Shown here: piece after piece, positions 1 to 10,159 of the stretch
How the letters are laid out: each line of letters begins with the position of its first letter
Position numbering within the stretch: position 1 is the first letter of the stretch
NCBI RefSeq assembly: GCF_005938645.2
Contig: NZ_CP042171.1
Coordinates: 1,488,001-1,552,000 of the forward strand
DNA: 64,000 nucleotides
Source: Pedobacter sp. KBS0701
GTDB taxonomy: Bacteria > Bacteroidota > Bacteroidia > Sphingobacteriales > Sphingobacteriaceae
Reading direction: 5' to 3'
Notes under the pieces: model-generated
The model's database searches: none
What the model saw: only the letters and a program-made list of their open reading frames with translations
Told to the model about the DNA's origin: nothing
Made by a program: the position numbers and the translations under genes

Positions 1-695
1 TATTGCGACATATTGAATTTATCTGAAAGAAACTGAACACCCGGTAAACCTTTTTCTTTTAGATTATTTCCTTCGAAATAATCTTTGAACAGAATTTCCA
101 GCCGTTCTAAAAATTGATGATGCGCTTTATGACGTGTAATAAATTGTCGCTGATAAAATCTTTCAGCATAATTCAAAAGCGTTTCCAGCTGAGAAATAAT
201 AATGTTCTGACTAAATTTATCAATGTTGCTTTGATATTCCTGCTTAATATTATCAGTAATTTGCTGGATTTTCATTTCTTCATCTTCGGATAAGAATAAG
301 GCTTCATTGACAGAATAATCAAAGAATTCATATTTCCTGATTGCGCCTGCCATTGGTGTATTCCAAAGAAAATCCGGATGAATCATCATCATCCATCCGG
401 ACGGATTTTTGCCATTCTCTTCTCGTATGACGCTCAGTATCTGATGTGGGGCCATGCAGAACATCACGCCTTCATCAAAATCGTAATCCTGCTGCCCGTA
501 TCTATATTTATGATTCATATCTCGTTTGACAGAAATCATGTAAAAATCAAACATCAAGCTCTGCTTTCCACTTTCCGGAGCTGGCGCCATATCTTCAAAA
601 TTTATCACACTGATGAGCGGATGTTTTGGCTTAGGTAAACCACGCAAAGTATGGAATTGAGCGATGGTTTTTATTCTTATCGGCGAATCAGACAT
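1..695 (-). CDS. AraC-family transcriptional regulator, 3' end cut by window edge
   Basis: Reading the minus strand from an ATG at 693-695 gives an open frame of 231 codons that runs off the window start. It begins MSDSPIRIKTIAQFHTLRG and contains the N-terminal ligand-sensing half of an AraC-type regulator. The text closely parallels the complete AraC protein at 6963-7877: both have xxHPLI near residue 25, a KYRYGQQDYDF/IKYGQGYYDF block, an HPDF motif, FFDYSVNEALF/FFSYDVSEALF, and a shared stretch around NIDKFSQ and RFYQRQFITR. The C-terminal helix-turn-helix half would lie outside the window. It stands 43 bp upstream of the SDR gene at 739-1641 on the opposite reading side of their gap, both on the minus strand. 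The target is unknown; AraC proteins next to SDR genes commonly regulate them. Confidence 0.85.
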   Translation of the reverse strand, partial: MSDSPIRIKTIAQFHTLRGLPKPKHPLISVINFEDMAPAPESGKQSLMFDFYMISVKRDMNHKYRYGQQDYDFDEGVMFCMAPHQILSVIREENGKNPSGWMMMIHPDFLWNTPMAGAIRKYEFFDYSVNEALFLSEDEEMKIQQITDNIKQEYQSNIDKFSQNIIISQLETLLNYAERFYQRQFITRHKAHHQFLERLEILFKDYFEGNNLKEKGLPGVQFLSDKFNMSQ

Positions 696-738
696 CAGTT
701 TAATATTTAATCAAATTTAATGAATATATAGATACAGA

Positions 739-1641
739 CTATTTTGTCTCAGAGAAATAAACGTCATTTTGCAAATCTTCCATTAAAGTTGGGTATTGAG
801 GATTCCAACCTAATGTTGCCTTAGTTACTTCACTTGAAGTCTGATTATTAAGCTTTGCAAAATGTGCAAACCAGCCGAAATGTTCTGCTGCTTCATCGTT
901 TGTCAGGGAAACAACCGGAACCTGCAATTTTTCTGCAATAAATGTTGCAATGTCTTTAAACGGAATTCCCTGTTCTGCCACTGCGTGATATCTTGTTCCA
1001 CTGATGAAAGGTTTCTCCAAAGCTAACCGGTACAATTTTGCTGCATCTCGTACGTGGACAGCAGGCCAGAAATTACTACCATCATTAATTATAGCAGCTT
1101 TTCTTTTTTCTTTTGCAATATTAATTGAGATTGGAACAAAACCAATTAAATCTCCTTTTCCATGAACCGATGGAGAGAGTCTTACAACGGCAACTTTCAC
1201 ACCTTTTGCGGCTACGGCATCGGCTGCATTTTCTGTTGCAATTCTGGGATGAGGATTGTTTGCGGAAAGGTCTTTTTCAGTTGTGATTCCGTCTTTTGAA
1301 AAAAGTGCAGTTCCTGAAGTGATGAGAAAGGGTTTGTCTGTTCCTAATAATGCTTCGCCTATTGTTTCAATCACTTTTCCATCAAGTAGACACATTTCCG
1401 CGAATCTCGTAAAATCGTGGACAAAGCCTAAGTGAATTACTGCATCTGAAGCGATAGCTGCTGATTTCAAACTATCAAAATCGTTTAAATCTCCGCGGTG
1501 CGCTTCTGCGCCGGCTACAATCAATTTATTTACTGATTCTTCCGAGCGGGCCAATCCCAAAACCTGGTGTCCATTGGCTAATAATTCCTGTACTACGGCA
1601 GTTCCTACGAAACCTGTAGCGCCTGTAACAAATACTTTCAT
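739..1641 (-). CDS. NAD(P)-dependent SDR-family epimerase/reductase
   Basis: A 300-residue cytosolic protein starting MKVFVTGATGFVGTAVVQ. The N-terminal TGATGFVG is the nucleotide-binding glycine motif (TGxxGxxG) of extended or atypical short-chain dehydrogenases. A GDLND segment near residue 52 and AVIHLGFVHDF near 70 are typical of NAD(P)H-binding epimerase-like proteins, and the length fits. No classical YxxxK catalytic pair is obvious, so the chemistry (reductase, epimerase or redox sensor) is not settled. The gene is on the same strand as the AraC fragment downstream of it. The start ATG at 1641 is the only one that keeps the glycine motif at the N-terminus. Confidence 0.85.
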   Translation of the reverse strand: MKVFVTGATGFVGTAVVQELLANGHQVLGLARSEESVNKLIVAGAEAHRGDLNDFDSLKSAAIASDAVIHLGFVHDFTRFAEMCLLDGKVIETIGEALLGTDKPFLITSGTALFSKDGITTEKDLSANNPHPRIATENAADAVAAKGVKVAVVRLSPSVHGKGDLIGFVPISINIAKEKRKAAIINDGSNFWPAVHVRDAAKLYRLALEKPFISGTRYHAVAEQGIPFKDIATFIAEKLQVPVVSLTNDEAAEHFGWFAHFAKLNNQTSSEVTKATLGWNPQYPTLMEDLQNDVYFSETK

Positions 1642-1946
1642 TTTGATATCATTTAATGTAGCAAAGTTCAGATTTTGTTTCTGTACGCTTGTAGCCGAAA
1701 AGTGTTTTCTTGTAGCCGAAAATTTAAATTAAATTGGTGAGGTTAAAATAAAACTTAAAAGCGCTTAATTTCCGGTACATTCAATATGAATTTAGAAGGA
1801 AAAAGAATGCTCAGGAGTGCTAAATCAGATGACTCTTGAAGTTGATAAACCGGAAGATGTATTATAGCGTCTCGCAGAAAATAATTATGCAAATGCCGGA
1901 AACGTTCAATTAACAGGATGTGATAGGCATTGGATAGCCTTACGAT
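1642..1946. other. Intergenic region with a possible decayed coding remnant
   Basis: About 305 bp between the SDR gene and a lipoprotein gene. On the plus strand an ATG at 1786 opens MNLEGKRM, which resembles the start of many classical SDR proteins. It stops after 17 codons, and another frame continues with LEVDKPEDV, a stop, then RLAENNYANAGNVQL. This looks like worn coding sequence, but the similarity is too short to name a family. No promoter was identified with confidence. Confidence 0.25.
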
Positions 1947-2399
1947 TTATTTCCTGGTAAAATAAAAAATCAGCTTTGCAGTAGCATAAGCGGGGTCATT
2001 TTTATATGGCGCTTCAAGCGACCATGTCATTTTATTGTTATCTATGGTGACTTTGTAGGTTTCGGTGGGATTATTTGTAATGCTGATGTAGTTGACATTA
2101 TTGCTGCTAGAGAAACTGTATGTATAGGTTCTTGTACCCCTAATATCATAACTGTTCACAGAGTTATTTTCAAAATACTCCCAGGTCTGCTCACCTGTAC
2201 CAGACTGATCTACAGAATTTACCAGTTTCCCAGTCGCATCATAATACTCGATGATCACGCTCGTGGTGATCCAGTTACCCAAAACTTTTTGTTTAAGTGC
2301 GGCAGGATCGTTGTTTGCCGGAACATTTTCAGCATCTTTTTTGCAGCTGATGATAAAAATAAAAAGAACAAGGATGAATAGGGACAGTTTGTGTTTCAT
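1947..2399 (-). CDS. Lipocalin-like outer-membrane lipoprotein
   Basis: A 150-residue lipoprotein when started at the ATG at 2399. An upstream in-frame start at 2432 would put 11 extra residues before the signal peptide. The N-terminus MKHKLSLFILVLFIFIISCKK is a type II signal peptide with the lipidated cysteine followed by two lysines, the usual Bacteroidota pattern. The mature part contains VLGNWITTSVIIEYYD and many short beta-strand segments ending in KLIFYFTRK, matching small lipocalin-like proteins that open with a G-x-W motif. Ligand and function are unknown. It lies 47 bp downstream of a histidine kinase on the same strand and could be co-transcribed with it. Confidence 0.75.
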   Translation of the reverse strand: MKHKLSLFILVLFIFIISCKKDAENVPANNDPAALKQKVLGNWITTSVIIEYYDATGKLVNSVDQSGTGEQTWEYFENNSVNSYDIRGTRTYTYSFSSSNNVNYISITNNPTETYKVTIDNNKMTWSLEAPYKNDPAYATAKLIFYFTRK

Positions 2400-2446
2400 G
2401 TAGCGGATTTTTTCTGAACAACATTTAGCCATGAAAATAGTTTTGC

Positions 2447-4033
2447 TTATACAGCATGTTCCGGGAGTGTAAAATAGAATTGCGCACCATTACCTTCCTC
2501 GCTTTCTACCCAGATGTTGCCTTCATGTTTGATAAGGATTTCCCTGCATAGAAAAAGTCCTATGCCGAAACCGGAAACTGTAGGGCTTCCCTTAGAGCGG
2601 TAATAGCGGCCAAAAATCTTTTCCATCTCGCTCTTTTCTATCCCAGGCCCCTGATCTTTCACTCTAACCATCAGTCCTGCCTTATCTTTGCTGCATTGGA
2701 TTTTTATATTGCTGCCAGGAGGCGCATACTTTATGGCATTTCCGACCAGGTTGTATATCACAGCTGAGATCTTATTGCGGTCTGCGAACACCCTCAGGCT
2801 ACAGGTTGACTGAAAGGTGATCTTGTGTGTGCTGTGCATAAAGGAGAGCTCTTCCACAACTTCTTTAAGTAGCTCTGAGAGCTGGAAGGGTTCCTGCTGG
2901 AGTTCAAGACTCCCTGATTCCAGTTTTGAGATATCCAGAAAACCGGCAATCATTTTCGACATTTTATTGATCTGTATCTGCGATTTGTTTAATGCACGTT
3001 CGAAATTATCTCGGTTCATAGCATCAAGACGTGTTTTCATGATCTGGATGAAACCATTCAGGGAGGTTAGCGGGGTGCGGAGCTCATGGCTAATCATCCC
3101 TATGAATTCGTTCTTTCTGATCTCTTCGTTCTTTCTCATGGTAATATCCAGGCAGGAGGCAATATATCCGGCAAAAGAACCGTCGGATCGGAACCTTGGA
3201 GGGCACTGGCATAAATACCAGCGGTATTCGCCTTTGCTGTCGGGCATGCGGAACTCCATGTTGAAGACTTCCCGCTTTTTGAAACTTTCCATGTAAGCAT
3301 TGATAAACTGCTGCTTTTCTTCCGGATGAATAAGATCAACCCAGCCATTGCGTAGCAGCTCTTCAATCTTTCTTCCGGTGACATTTTCCCAGCGCTTGTT
3401 AAAATATATACGGTTATTGTCCTCATCGCCAACCGAGATTAGTAGCTCGGTGCCTTCTGCCATGATCTGGAAACGTTCCTCACTCTCGGCGAGTTCGATA
3501 ACTCTGCGCTCTACGCGCTCTTCAAGTTCAGAATTAAGCTCATGAAGTTCTTTTCTTGTTTCTTCCAAAACGGAGATGATATCCTTATAACCCTGGAGGG
3601 AGGTAAGTATTTGTTCTGCTTTTTCAATTGCCTGTTCTTTCAGAACCCTTTCGGTAACATCAATCGCGCTGTTCAGTACGGCAATTACTTTACCTTCACT
3701 GTTTTTGATAGGTAGGTACTCAAAATCGAAGTAGTAGGTGCTGATTTTTCCGTCAACCTTGAGTTCTGCGGGCGATCCCTGCCCGGAGCAGGTCTTGCCA
3801 TCCAGCCATGCCTTACGGAACATATCAGGATAGGGCTGACCGCCAAGCTCAGGCAATGCATCCAGCAAGGATTTGCCGATGACATTGCTGTCCTTTCCCC
3901 ATATCTTTAACATCGCCTGGTTTGCACTCTCGATTACCGCATCTTCCCCGCGGTGTACCGAGGTGGCTGTTTTCGTTAAACTATATATTTCCAGTAGTTC
4001 CTCACTGCTCATTAACCCATACCTGTGGTCCAT
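2447..4033 (-). CDS. Soluble PAS-domain sensor histidine kinase
   Basis: A 528-residue kinase with no signal peptide or membrane segment, so probably cytoplasmic. Order of domains: PAS at about 10-125 (ending IDVTER), a coiled-coil linker (about 130-185, rich in E, L and R), a PAS/PAC at about 185-300 (ending LDITMRKN), HisKA with ISHELRTPLT (phospho-acceptor His near residue 316), and HATPase with N box NAIKYAPPG, G1 box DQGPGIEKSE, F box IFGRYYR and G2 box GFGIGLF. All catalytic boxes look intact. No response regulator is adjacent, so it is an orphan kinase. The first PAS is very similar to that of the kinase at 4419-6581 (both share TKTATS/A, AMLK/RIWGKD, VIGKSL, ALPEL), showing duplication. 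Confidence 0.93.
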   Translation of the reverse strand: MDHRYGLMSSEELLEIYSLTKTATSVHRGEDAVIESANQAMLKIWGKDSNVIGKSLLDALPELGGQPYPDMFRKAWLDGKTCSGQGSPAELKVDGKISTYYFDFEYLPIKNSEGKVIAVLNSAIDVTERVLKEQAIEKAEQILTSLQGYKDIISVLEETRKELHELNSELEERVERRVIELAESEERFQIMAEGTELLISVGDEDNNRIYFNKRWENVTGRKIEELLRNGWVDLIHPEEKQQFINAYMESFKKREVFNMEFRMPDSKGEYRWYLCQCPPRFRSDGSFAGYIASCLDITMRKNEEIRKNEFIGMISHELRTPLTSLNGFIQIMKTRLDAMNRDNFERALNKSQIQINKMSKMIAGFLDISKLESGSLELQQEPFQLSELLKEVVEELSFMHSTHKITFQSTCSLRVFADRNKISAVIYNLVGNAIKYAPPGSNIKIQCSKDKAGLMVRVKDQGPGIEKSEMEKIFGRYYRSKGSPTVSGFGIGLFLCREILIKHEGNIWVESEEGNGAQFYFTLPEHAV

Positions 4034-4418
4034 TAGAATAACGCTTTAGCTGTAAATTTTCTTTCTTATAAACTTCTTTTAATGTAATTTTAACGTGAAA
4101 GTACCCCCTTATGTTTGAAGGAATTGAATTTAGTTTTATAAGTAGTGCTATTTGGCTGTCTTTTTATGCCACTATCGCATATTCTACATCTGGGTTTTAG
4201 ATGGTTTGCCAGGCTGATGTCCTGATTATTCATGAAAATCCGGGCTGTTATTGCTTTCCTTTTTTTCCGGTTTGTCAAAATAAAAAGCAATTATTTATGG
4301 CCTTTATGTGGTTATTTAAAGCTCTGGCAGAAATTTAATAGCTGTGGTCATGGAGTATAAAGCAGGGATGACTTTTCTTCAGCCCGGATATAAAAAGTTT
4401 ATCTCTTATCCATCGATT
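4034..4418. other. Intergenic spacer between two histidine kinase genes
   Basis: 385 bp. A 66-codon minus-strand open frame at 4090-4290 has no signal peptide or recognisable motif and is not called. No terminator hairpin with a T-run or convincing promoter was recognised. Confidence 0.4.
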
Positions 4419-6581
4419 TTAAATTGGGAGGCTAAATTGAAAGGTGGATCCTTTGCCCGGTTCGCTATCTACCCAAATCCTTCCATTGTGCCGCTCGAGG
4501 ATTTCTGAACAGAGATATAGTCCAATCCCGAAACCTGCGATGGTTTGTGACTGATCATTTACACGGTAGTAACGCTCGAAAAGTTTCTCTATATCTTCCT
4601 TGCTGATTCCTCGTCCCTCATCGCTCACTGATACCACTGCGTTACTGTCTTCTATTCTGCAGTTGATACTAATTGCTGTTCCGGCAGGAGAATATTTGAC
4701 CGCATTACTGATCAGGTTGGTTACCACATGTCCAATTTTATCCCTGTCGGCATTTACAAATACAGCCCCGGCCTGATGAAATATAATACTGTGGCTATTT
4801 GTTGTCACCCTGAATTCGGCCCCCATTTCGCTTATCAGATCTGATAGGTCAAAGTTTTGTTTCTCAATATGGATTTTCCCTGATTCCAGTCTGGAGACAT
4901 TGAGAAAACTATTGATCATGCCAGTCATCTTTTTTAGCTGGTTGTTGGCTTTTTCTAATGCGGTTGAGGTAAAACTGTCCCCGCTTTTTTTAGCCTTGCT
5001 TTGCAGCAGCTGTACATAACCGGTTAGGGAGGTCAGAGGTGTTTTGAGTTCGTGGCTAACCATGCCGATAAAATCGTTTTTTCGCTGCTCGTCTGCTTTC
5101 ATCTCTGTCACCTCGGACAGTATTCCGACCATTTTTACCGGGTTTCCCAGACTGTCGTACCTCGCCCGGCCATGTGCACTGATCCAGTGCAGCGATCCGT
5201 CGGGCCACCGGATCTGGTACTCTCCTTTGTATATGCTGTGGTTTTCCTTTGCTATACGGACCAGTTCTCTGATCTTATCCCTGTACTCTGGAAGCATGGC
5301 TTCGAACATATCTCCATAAACGAAATCTTCTTCTGGTTTTTTCCCAAACATCCGCTTAAACTCTTGATTATACTTCATGGTCCCGCTATCGAGGTCAACT
5401 TCTGTAGATCCCAGTGACCCGGCGTCCATGGCGATATTAAGTCTGGTATTCATTTCAGAGATTTCCTGTCTGGCATTCACCTGTTCGGTAACTTCGGTGA
5501 CTACCTGGAGAATGCTTCCAATTTTGCCATCTTCGTCGGCTATTGGCTGGTAGGTAAAATTAAAATATCGCTCTTCTGCTACACCGGCTTTGAAAATGAT
5601 TGCCTTGCTCTCCATGCCATGATAAGGTATCCCGGTTTCCAGCACGTCATGAAGAATTTTTAGAAAAGGCTGGTTTGCAATCTCAGGGAGTGCCTCTTCG
5701 AATCTTTTTCCCTCGACTGCTTCTGTTTTATTCCAGATTTCCAGCATCCGGTCGTTGGCACTCTCAATAATTAGATCAGTACCTTTAAATACATTGATTG
5801 CAACAGGTGCCTGCTGGATGAGCCGTCTGAATTTGCGCTCTCCTTCCGCCAGGTCTTCGATCAGCATTTCCATCTTTTCGTTGATCGTGAAAAGTTCCTC
5901 ATTTGTGGCTAAAAGTTCTTCATTGGAAGCCCTGATCTCCTCATTGGAAGCCTCAAGTTCCTGGTTTAGAAAAGAAATCTTCTCCGTCCTTTCCTTTACC
6001 AGCATATCAAGTTTTCCGTTCAGTTGCTCCAGTCTTTCTTTCGTTGCATGGAGTTCTTCATTGGTTGCCTTAAGTTCCTCCATCGCAGTAGCAAGGTCCT
6101 CATTTTGAGTATTGAGCTTTTCATTGATGTCCTGTTCCCTTTTAAGAGACCCAACATGTTCATTTACCTCATCAATTGCTATTTGTTTAAAAAAACGGTC
6201 TGTAACATCTGTGGCGCTGTGCAGGATACAAATGGTTTTGCCATTTATATCAAGGATGGCCCGATATTCAAAATCGAAATAGAACAGTTGCTCTCTGCCG
6301 TCAATAATCAGTTTGGCCGGGGTATCTGCACCGGAAATGGTCAGCCCTTCATCCCATACTCTGGCAAACATCTCAATAAAAGGTTGTCCCTTAAGCTCTG
6401 GAAGTGCCTCCTGCAGGGATTTGCCTATAACTGACCGGTCCTTGCCCCATATACGCAGCATTGCATCGTTTGCAAACTGTATATATGCATCCCGACCAAT
6501 ATGAAGGGCCGTCGCAGTCTTTGTATGAGTGAATATTTCAATTACCGTACGCGCATCAAGAAAACCGGGTGCAATGGACAT
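4419..6581 (-). CDS. Multi-PAS soluble sensor histidine kinase
   Basis: A 720-residue cytoplasmic kinase with no membrane segment. Order: PAS (about 10-125, ending TDVTDR), a long coiled coil (about 135-245) of repeated ATNEEL/ASNEEL/ATNEEL heptads, PAS (about 250-375, ending TEVTEQ), PAS/PAC (about 385-495, ending SEVTEM), HisKA with VSHELKTPLT (His near residue 510) and HATPase with NAVKYSPAG, DEGRGISKED, LFERYYR and GFGIGLYL. All kinase boxes are intact. It is a paralogue of the downstream kinase at 2447-4033 with one extra PAS domain. The coiled coil resembles the signalling helices of Bacteroidota multi-PAS kinases. The signal and the partner regulator are unknown; no receiver-domain gene is adjacent. 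Confidence 0.93.
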   Translation of the reverse strand: MSIAPGFLDARTVIEIFTHTKTATALHIGRDAYIQFANDAMLRIWGKDRSVIGKSLQEALPELKGQPFIEMFARVWDEGLTISGADTPAKLIIDGREQLFYFDFEYRAILDINGKTICILHSATDVTDRFFKQIAIDEVNEHVGSLKREQDINEKLNTQNEDLATAMEELKATNEELHATKERLEQLNGKLDMLVKERTEKISFLNQELEASNEEIRASNEELLATNEELFTINEKMEMLIEDLAEGERKFRRLIQQAPVAINVFKGTDLIIESANDRMLEIWNKTEAVEGKRFEEALPEIANQPFLKILHDVLETGIPYHGMESKAIIFKAGVAEERYFNFTYQPIADEDGKIGSILQVVTEVTEQVNARQEISEMNTRLNIAMDAGSLGSTEVDLDSGTMKYNQEFKRMFGKKPEEDFVYGDMFEAMLPEYRDKIRELVRIAKENHSIYKGEYQIRWPDGSLHWISAHGRARYDSLGNPVKMVGILSEVTEMKADEQRKNDFIGMVSHELKTPLTSLTGYVQLLQSKAKKSGDSFTSTALEKANNQLKKMTGMINSFLNVSRLESGKIHIEKQNFDLSDLISEMGAEFRVTTNSHSIIFHQAGAVFVNADRDKIGHVVTNLISNAVKYSPAGTAISINCRIEDSNAVVSVSDEGRGISKEDIEKLFERYYRVNDQSQTIAGFGIGLYLCSEILERHNGRIWVDSEPGKGSTFQFSLPI

Positions 6582-6962
6582 GGGGTAGATTTTAAAGCTA
6601 TAAAGTTAATGTATTGTGGTATATTCAAAAAATGAATCTATAACGTTTATTGTAATAAATGGTTTCATTATACCGCCATTTTTTATTACCCACAAGAAAG
6701 GCAGTTTACGCTGAAACTTTTCTATTATGTCTGTGATGAACCATTGCGGTGTTGAAATTTATGGCTTGCTATTTTGCTCAATGAGAGGCCAATCATTTGG
6801 ATTTCCTGAATTTTATCACATGTTTTGTGAATCCTGTTCGCTTGGACTAGTCTTATTCCAGGTAGATATAATGGATTTTTGAAGATAAATGCACTTTCCG
6901 CCCTGATATTGTCAAAGAAATATCTGTGGCATTTGCTGTTATTCTTCCGTTTTCTGTCGTTT
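6582..6962. other. Intergenic spacer upstream of multi-PAS kinase
   Basis: 381 bp between the stop of the AraC gene and the start of the kinase gene, both on the minus strand. It should hold the kinase promoter, but no clear -33/-7 pair was identified. A minus-strand open frame overlapping the AraC 3' end (6725-7063) has no supporting features. Confidence 0.4.
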
Positions 6963-7877
6963 TTAATTAAACGAATGCCTGAACTCCAAAGGGGAAACAT
7001 TTGTCTTTGTTTTGAAGAGTTTGCTAAATGATTGTGAATGTTCAAAGCCCAACTCATAAGCAATTTCCGAAACGGAAAGATTTGTAGTTGATAATTTTTC
7101 TTTAGCTTTTTCTATGATTGCGTTCTGTATGTACTGTTGTGTGTTTAGCCCTGTCAATGAACTCAGCATATCACTCAAATAGCGTTGAGACAGCTTTATT
7201 TCCGTGCTGATATATTTTACTGATGGCAAGCCGTTTTTCAGACTATTTTCATCTTCAAAATAGCTGTTTAAAAGTTCGTCCAGAGAAGTTATGATGTCGT
7301 GATTGATTGCTTTCCTCGTAATAAATTGCCTGTTGTAAAAACGATTGCTGTAGTTCAATAACAATTCTATTTGCGACACCAAAACATCCTGACTAAAACT
7401 GTCAATATTGTTGTCTAATTCATTGGTTATTGTAGTAAATAAATTGGCTATGATTTCTTTTTCTTTTGCAGATACAAATAAGGCCTCTGAAACATCGTAA
7501 GAGAAAAACCCGTATTGATTTATTGTTTTTCCTAATGGATAATTTCGGATAAAATCCGGATGAAAATACAAGGCAATCCCTTCATAGCTCTCTGTCTCTT
7601 CGGGTGAAAAAACGATTTGTTTAGGCTTCAAAAACGCCAGTCCGCCTTCTTCAAAATCGTAATATCCCTGCCCGTATTTTATTTGTCCTGTGAAGGTAGG
7701 TTTAAAGGATATTTTGTAAAAATCAAGACTTATTTTTTGCCCTTTTGGAAACTTTTCCATCGAAACATTATTGTAGTCAACCAATGCAATCAACGGATGC
7801 GATGGTGCAGGAAATCCCAGGATTCGCACCAATTGAGATATACGCTGAATGTGATTGATGTTAGATTGTTGGTGCAT
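6963..7877 (-). CDS. AraC-family transcriptional regulator
   Basis: A 304-residue DNA-binding regulator. The N-terminal half (about 1-190) is a ligand-sensing domain with HPLIALVDY, KYGQGYYDF and HPDFIRNYPLG. The C-terminal half (about 200-304) has the two AraC helix-turn-helix motifs: VKYISTEIKLSQRYLSDML and the classic second motif LSVSEIAYELGFEHSQSFSKLFK, ending SPLEFRHSF. It is the last gene of a tight minus-strand cluster AKR-SDR-AraC (gaps of 12 and 19 bp), so it probably controls that cluster. It is a full-length paralogue of the truncated regulator at the window start. The inducer is unknown. Confidence 0.93.
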   Translation of the reverse strand: MHQQSNINHIQRISQLVRILGFPAPSHPLIALVDYNNVSMEKFPKGQKISLDFYKISFKPTFTGQIKYGQGYYDFEEGGLAFLKPKQIVFSPEETESYEGIALYFHPDFIRNYPLGKTINQYGFFSYDVSEALFVSAKEKEIIANLFTTITNELDNNIDSFSQDVLVSQIELLLNYSNRFYNRQFITRKAINHDIITSLDELLNSYFEDENSLKNGLPSVKYISTEIKLSQRYLSDMLSSLTGLNTQQYIQNAIIEKAKEKLSTTNLSVSEIAYELGFEHSQSFSKLFKTKTNVSPLEFRHSFN

Positions 7878-7896
7878 TTTTCGTTAGCGAATTTAA

Positions 7897-8634
7897 TTAA
7901 TTTTGTTTGGATGGACGAATCACAATGTCGCCAATTTCAACATCCTCCGGTTGGCTTATAGCATAAATTGCAGCATTGGCGATAGCCAGGGGGTTGATGG
8001 CAATCTGTTCCATGCCTTTTTGAATAGCTGTTTTCATTTCTGCGTTTTTAATGTTGTTCGCAAAATCTGTTTTCACAAATCCGGGTGAAATACCCGTGAT
8101 GCGTATATTTCCGTCAGACTCTTGACGAAACGCCTCTGCAATCGTGCGAATGGCATTTTTAGTTCCTGCATAAACGCCCTGCGTGGGCAGAATCTTTATT
8201 CCTGAAGTTGAAATGATATTGACGATATGACCAGATTGTTGTTGTTTGAAAATGGGAATTGCGGCCGCCATCCCGTACAAAACGCCTTTAAGGTTAATAT
8301 CAATCATTTCTTCCCAACCTTTAATATCCAATTCGTCAATGCGGCTTAATTGACTAATACCTGCGTTATTTACAATAACATCCAATTTTCTGTATTGTTT
8401 AACTGCTGTATTGACCAGCCGCGTCAGGTCGGCTTTATTCTTCACATCGATTTGCGAAAAGGTGGCCTCGCCACCTTCGCATTTAATTTCTTCAATAACT
8501 TGTTGCAATTCTGCTGTTCTCCTTGCACCCAAAACAACCTTGGCACCGTTTTTTGCTAATGCTATGGCGATGGCTTTGCCCATTCCGCTGCTTGCGCCTG
8601 TAATGGCTACAACTTTTCCTTTAATATTTTCCAT
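7897..8634 (-). CDS. Classical short-chain dehydrogenase/reductase
   Basis: A 245-residue classical SDR of standard length. Visible motifs: cofactor-binding TGASSGMGKAIA near residue 13, NNAGIS near 88, a catalytic Ser in IISTSGIK, and the YAGTKNA catalytic Tyr-Lys pair (YxxxK) near 155, then SPGFVKTDF. The acidic/basic pattern after the first motif (GARR) suggests NADP(H) preference, which is an inference. The substrate is unknown. It is encoded between an aldo-keto reductase and an AraC regulator, with 12 bp to the former, so they likely form one operon handling related carbonyl compounds. Confidence 0.93.
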   Translation of the reverse strand: MENIKGKVVAITGASSGMGKAIAIALAKNGAKVVLGARRTAELQQVIEEIKCEGGEATFSQIDVKNKADLTRLVNTAVKQYRKLDVIVNNAGISQLSRIDELDIKGWEEMIDINLKGVLYGMAAAIPIFKQQQSGHIVNIISTSGIKILPTQGVYAGTKNAIRTIAEAFRQESDGNIRITGISPGFVKTDFANNIKNAEMKTAIQKGMEQIAINPLAIANAAIYAISQPEDVEIGDIVIRPSKQN

Positions 8635-8646
8635 TGCTGTTCGTTT

Positions 8647-9893
<1,247 letters not shown>

Positions 9894-10159
9894 TTAAACG
9901 GCCCCGTTATACCAATGACGAGCCAGTAGTTTATTGTTCCTTTAATTTTGGTGAGATGGGGCGATGACTTCTGGTTTTTCCAGTAAAAAACCTATAAAAG
10001 TCTTTTCGAAAGGAACGACTGTCAGCCGTTGAAAGGCAGATTAACTGATGTAGTATTTTCTGGTTTTTAAAACAAGAATATGGTATGTTATTTATATAAT
10101 TTTAAATGTCTTACTATTGAACTGATTTGTTATTTTAGCCATAGGCAGGTAATCGACCT

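Noticed and set aside
378..638. Plus-strand 86-residue ORF
   Set aside because: It lies opposite the well-supported AraC-family frame on the minus strand and has no motif of its own.
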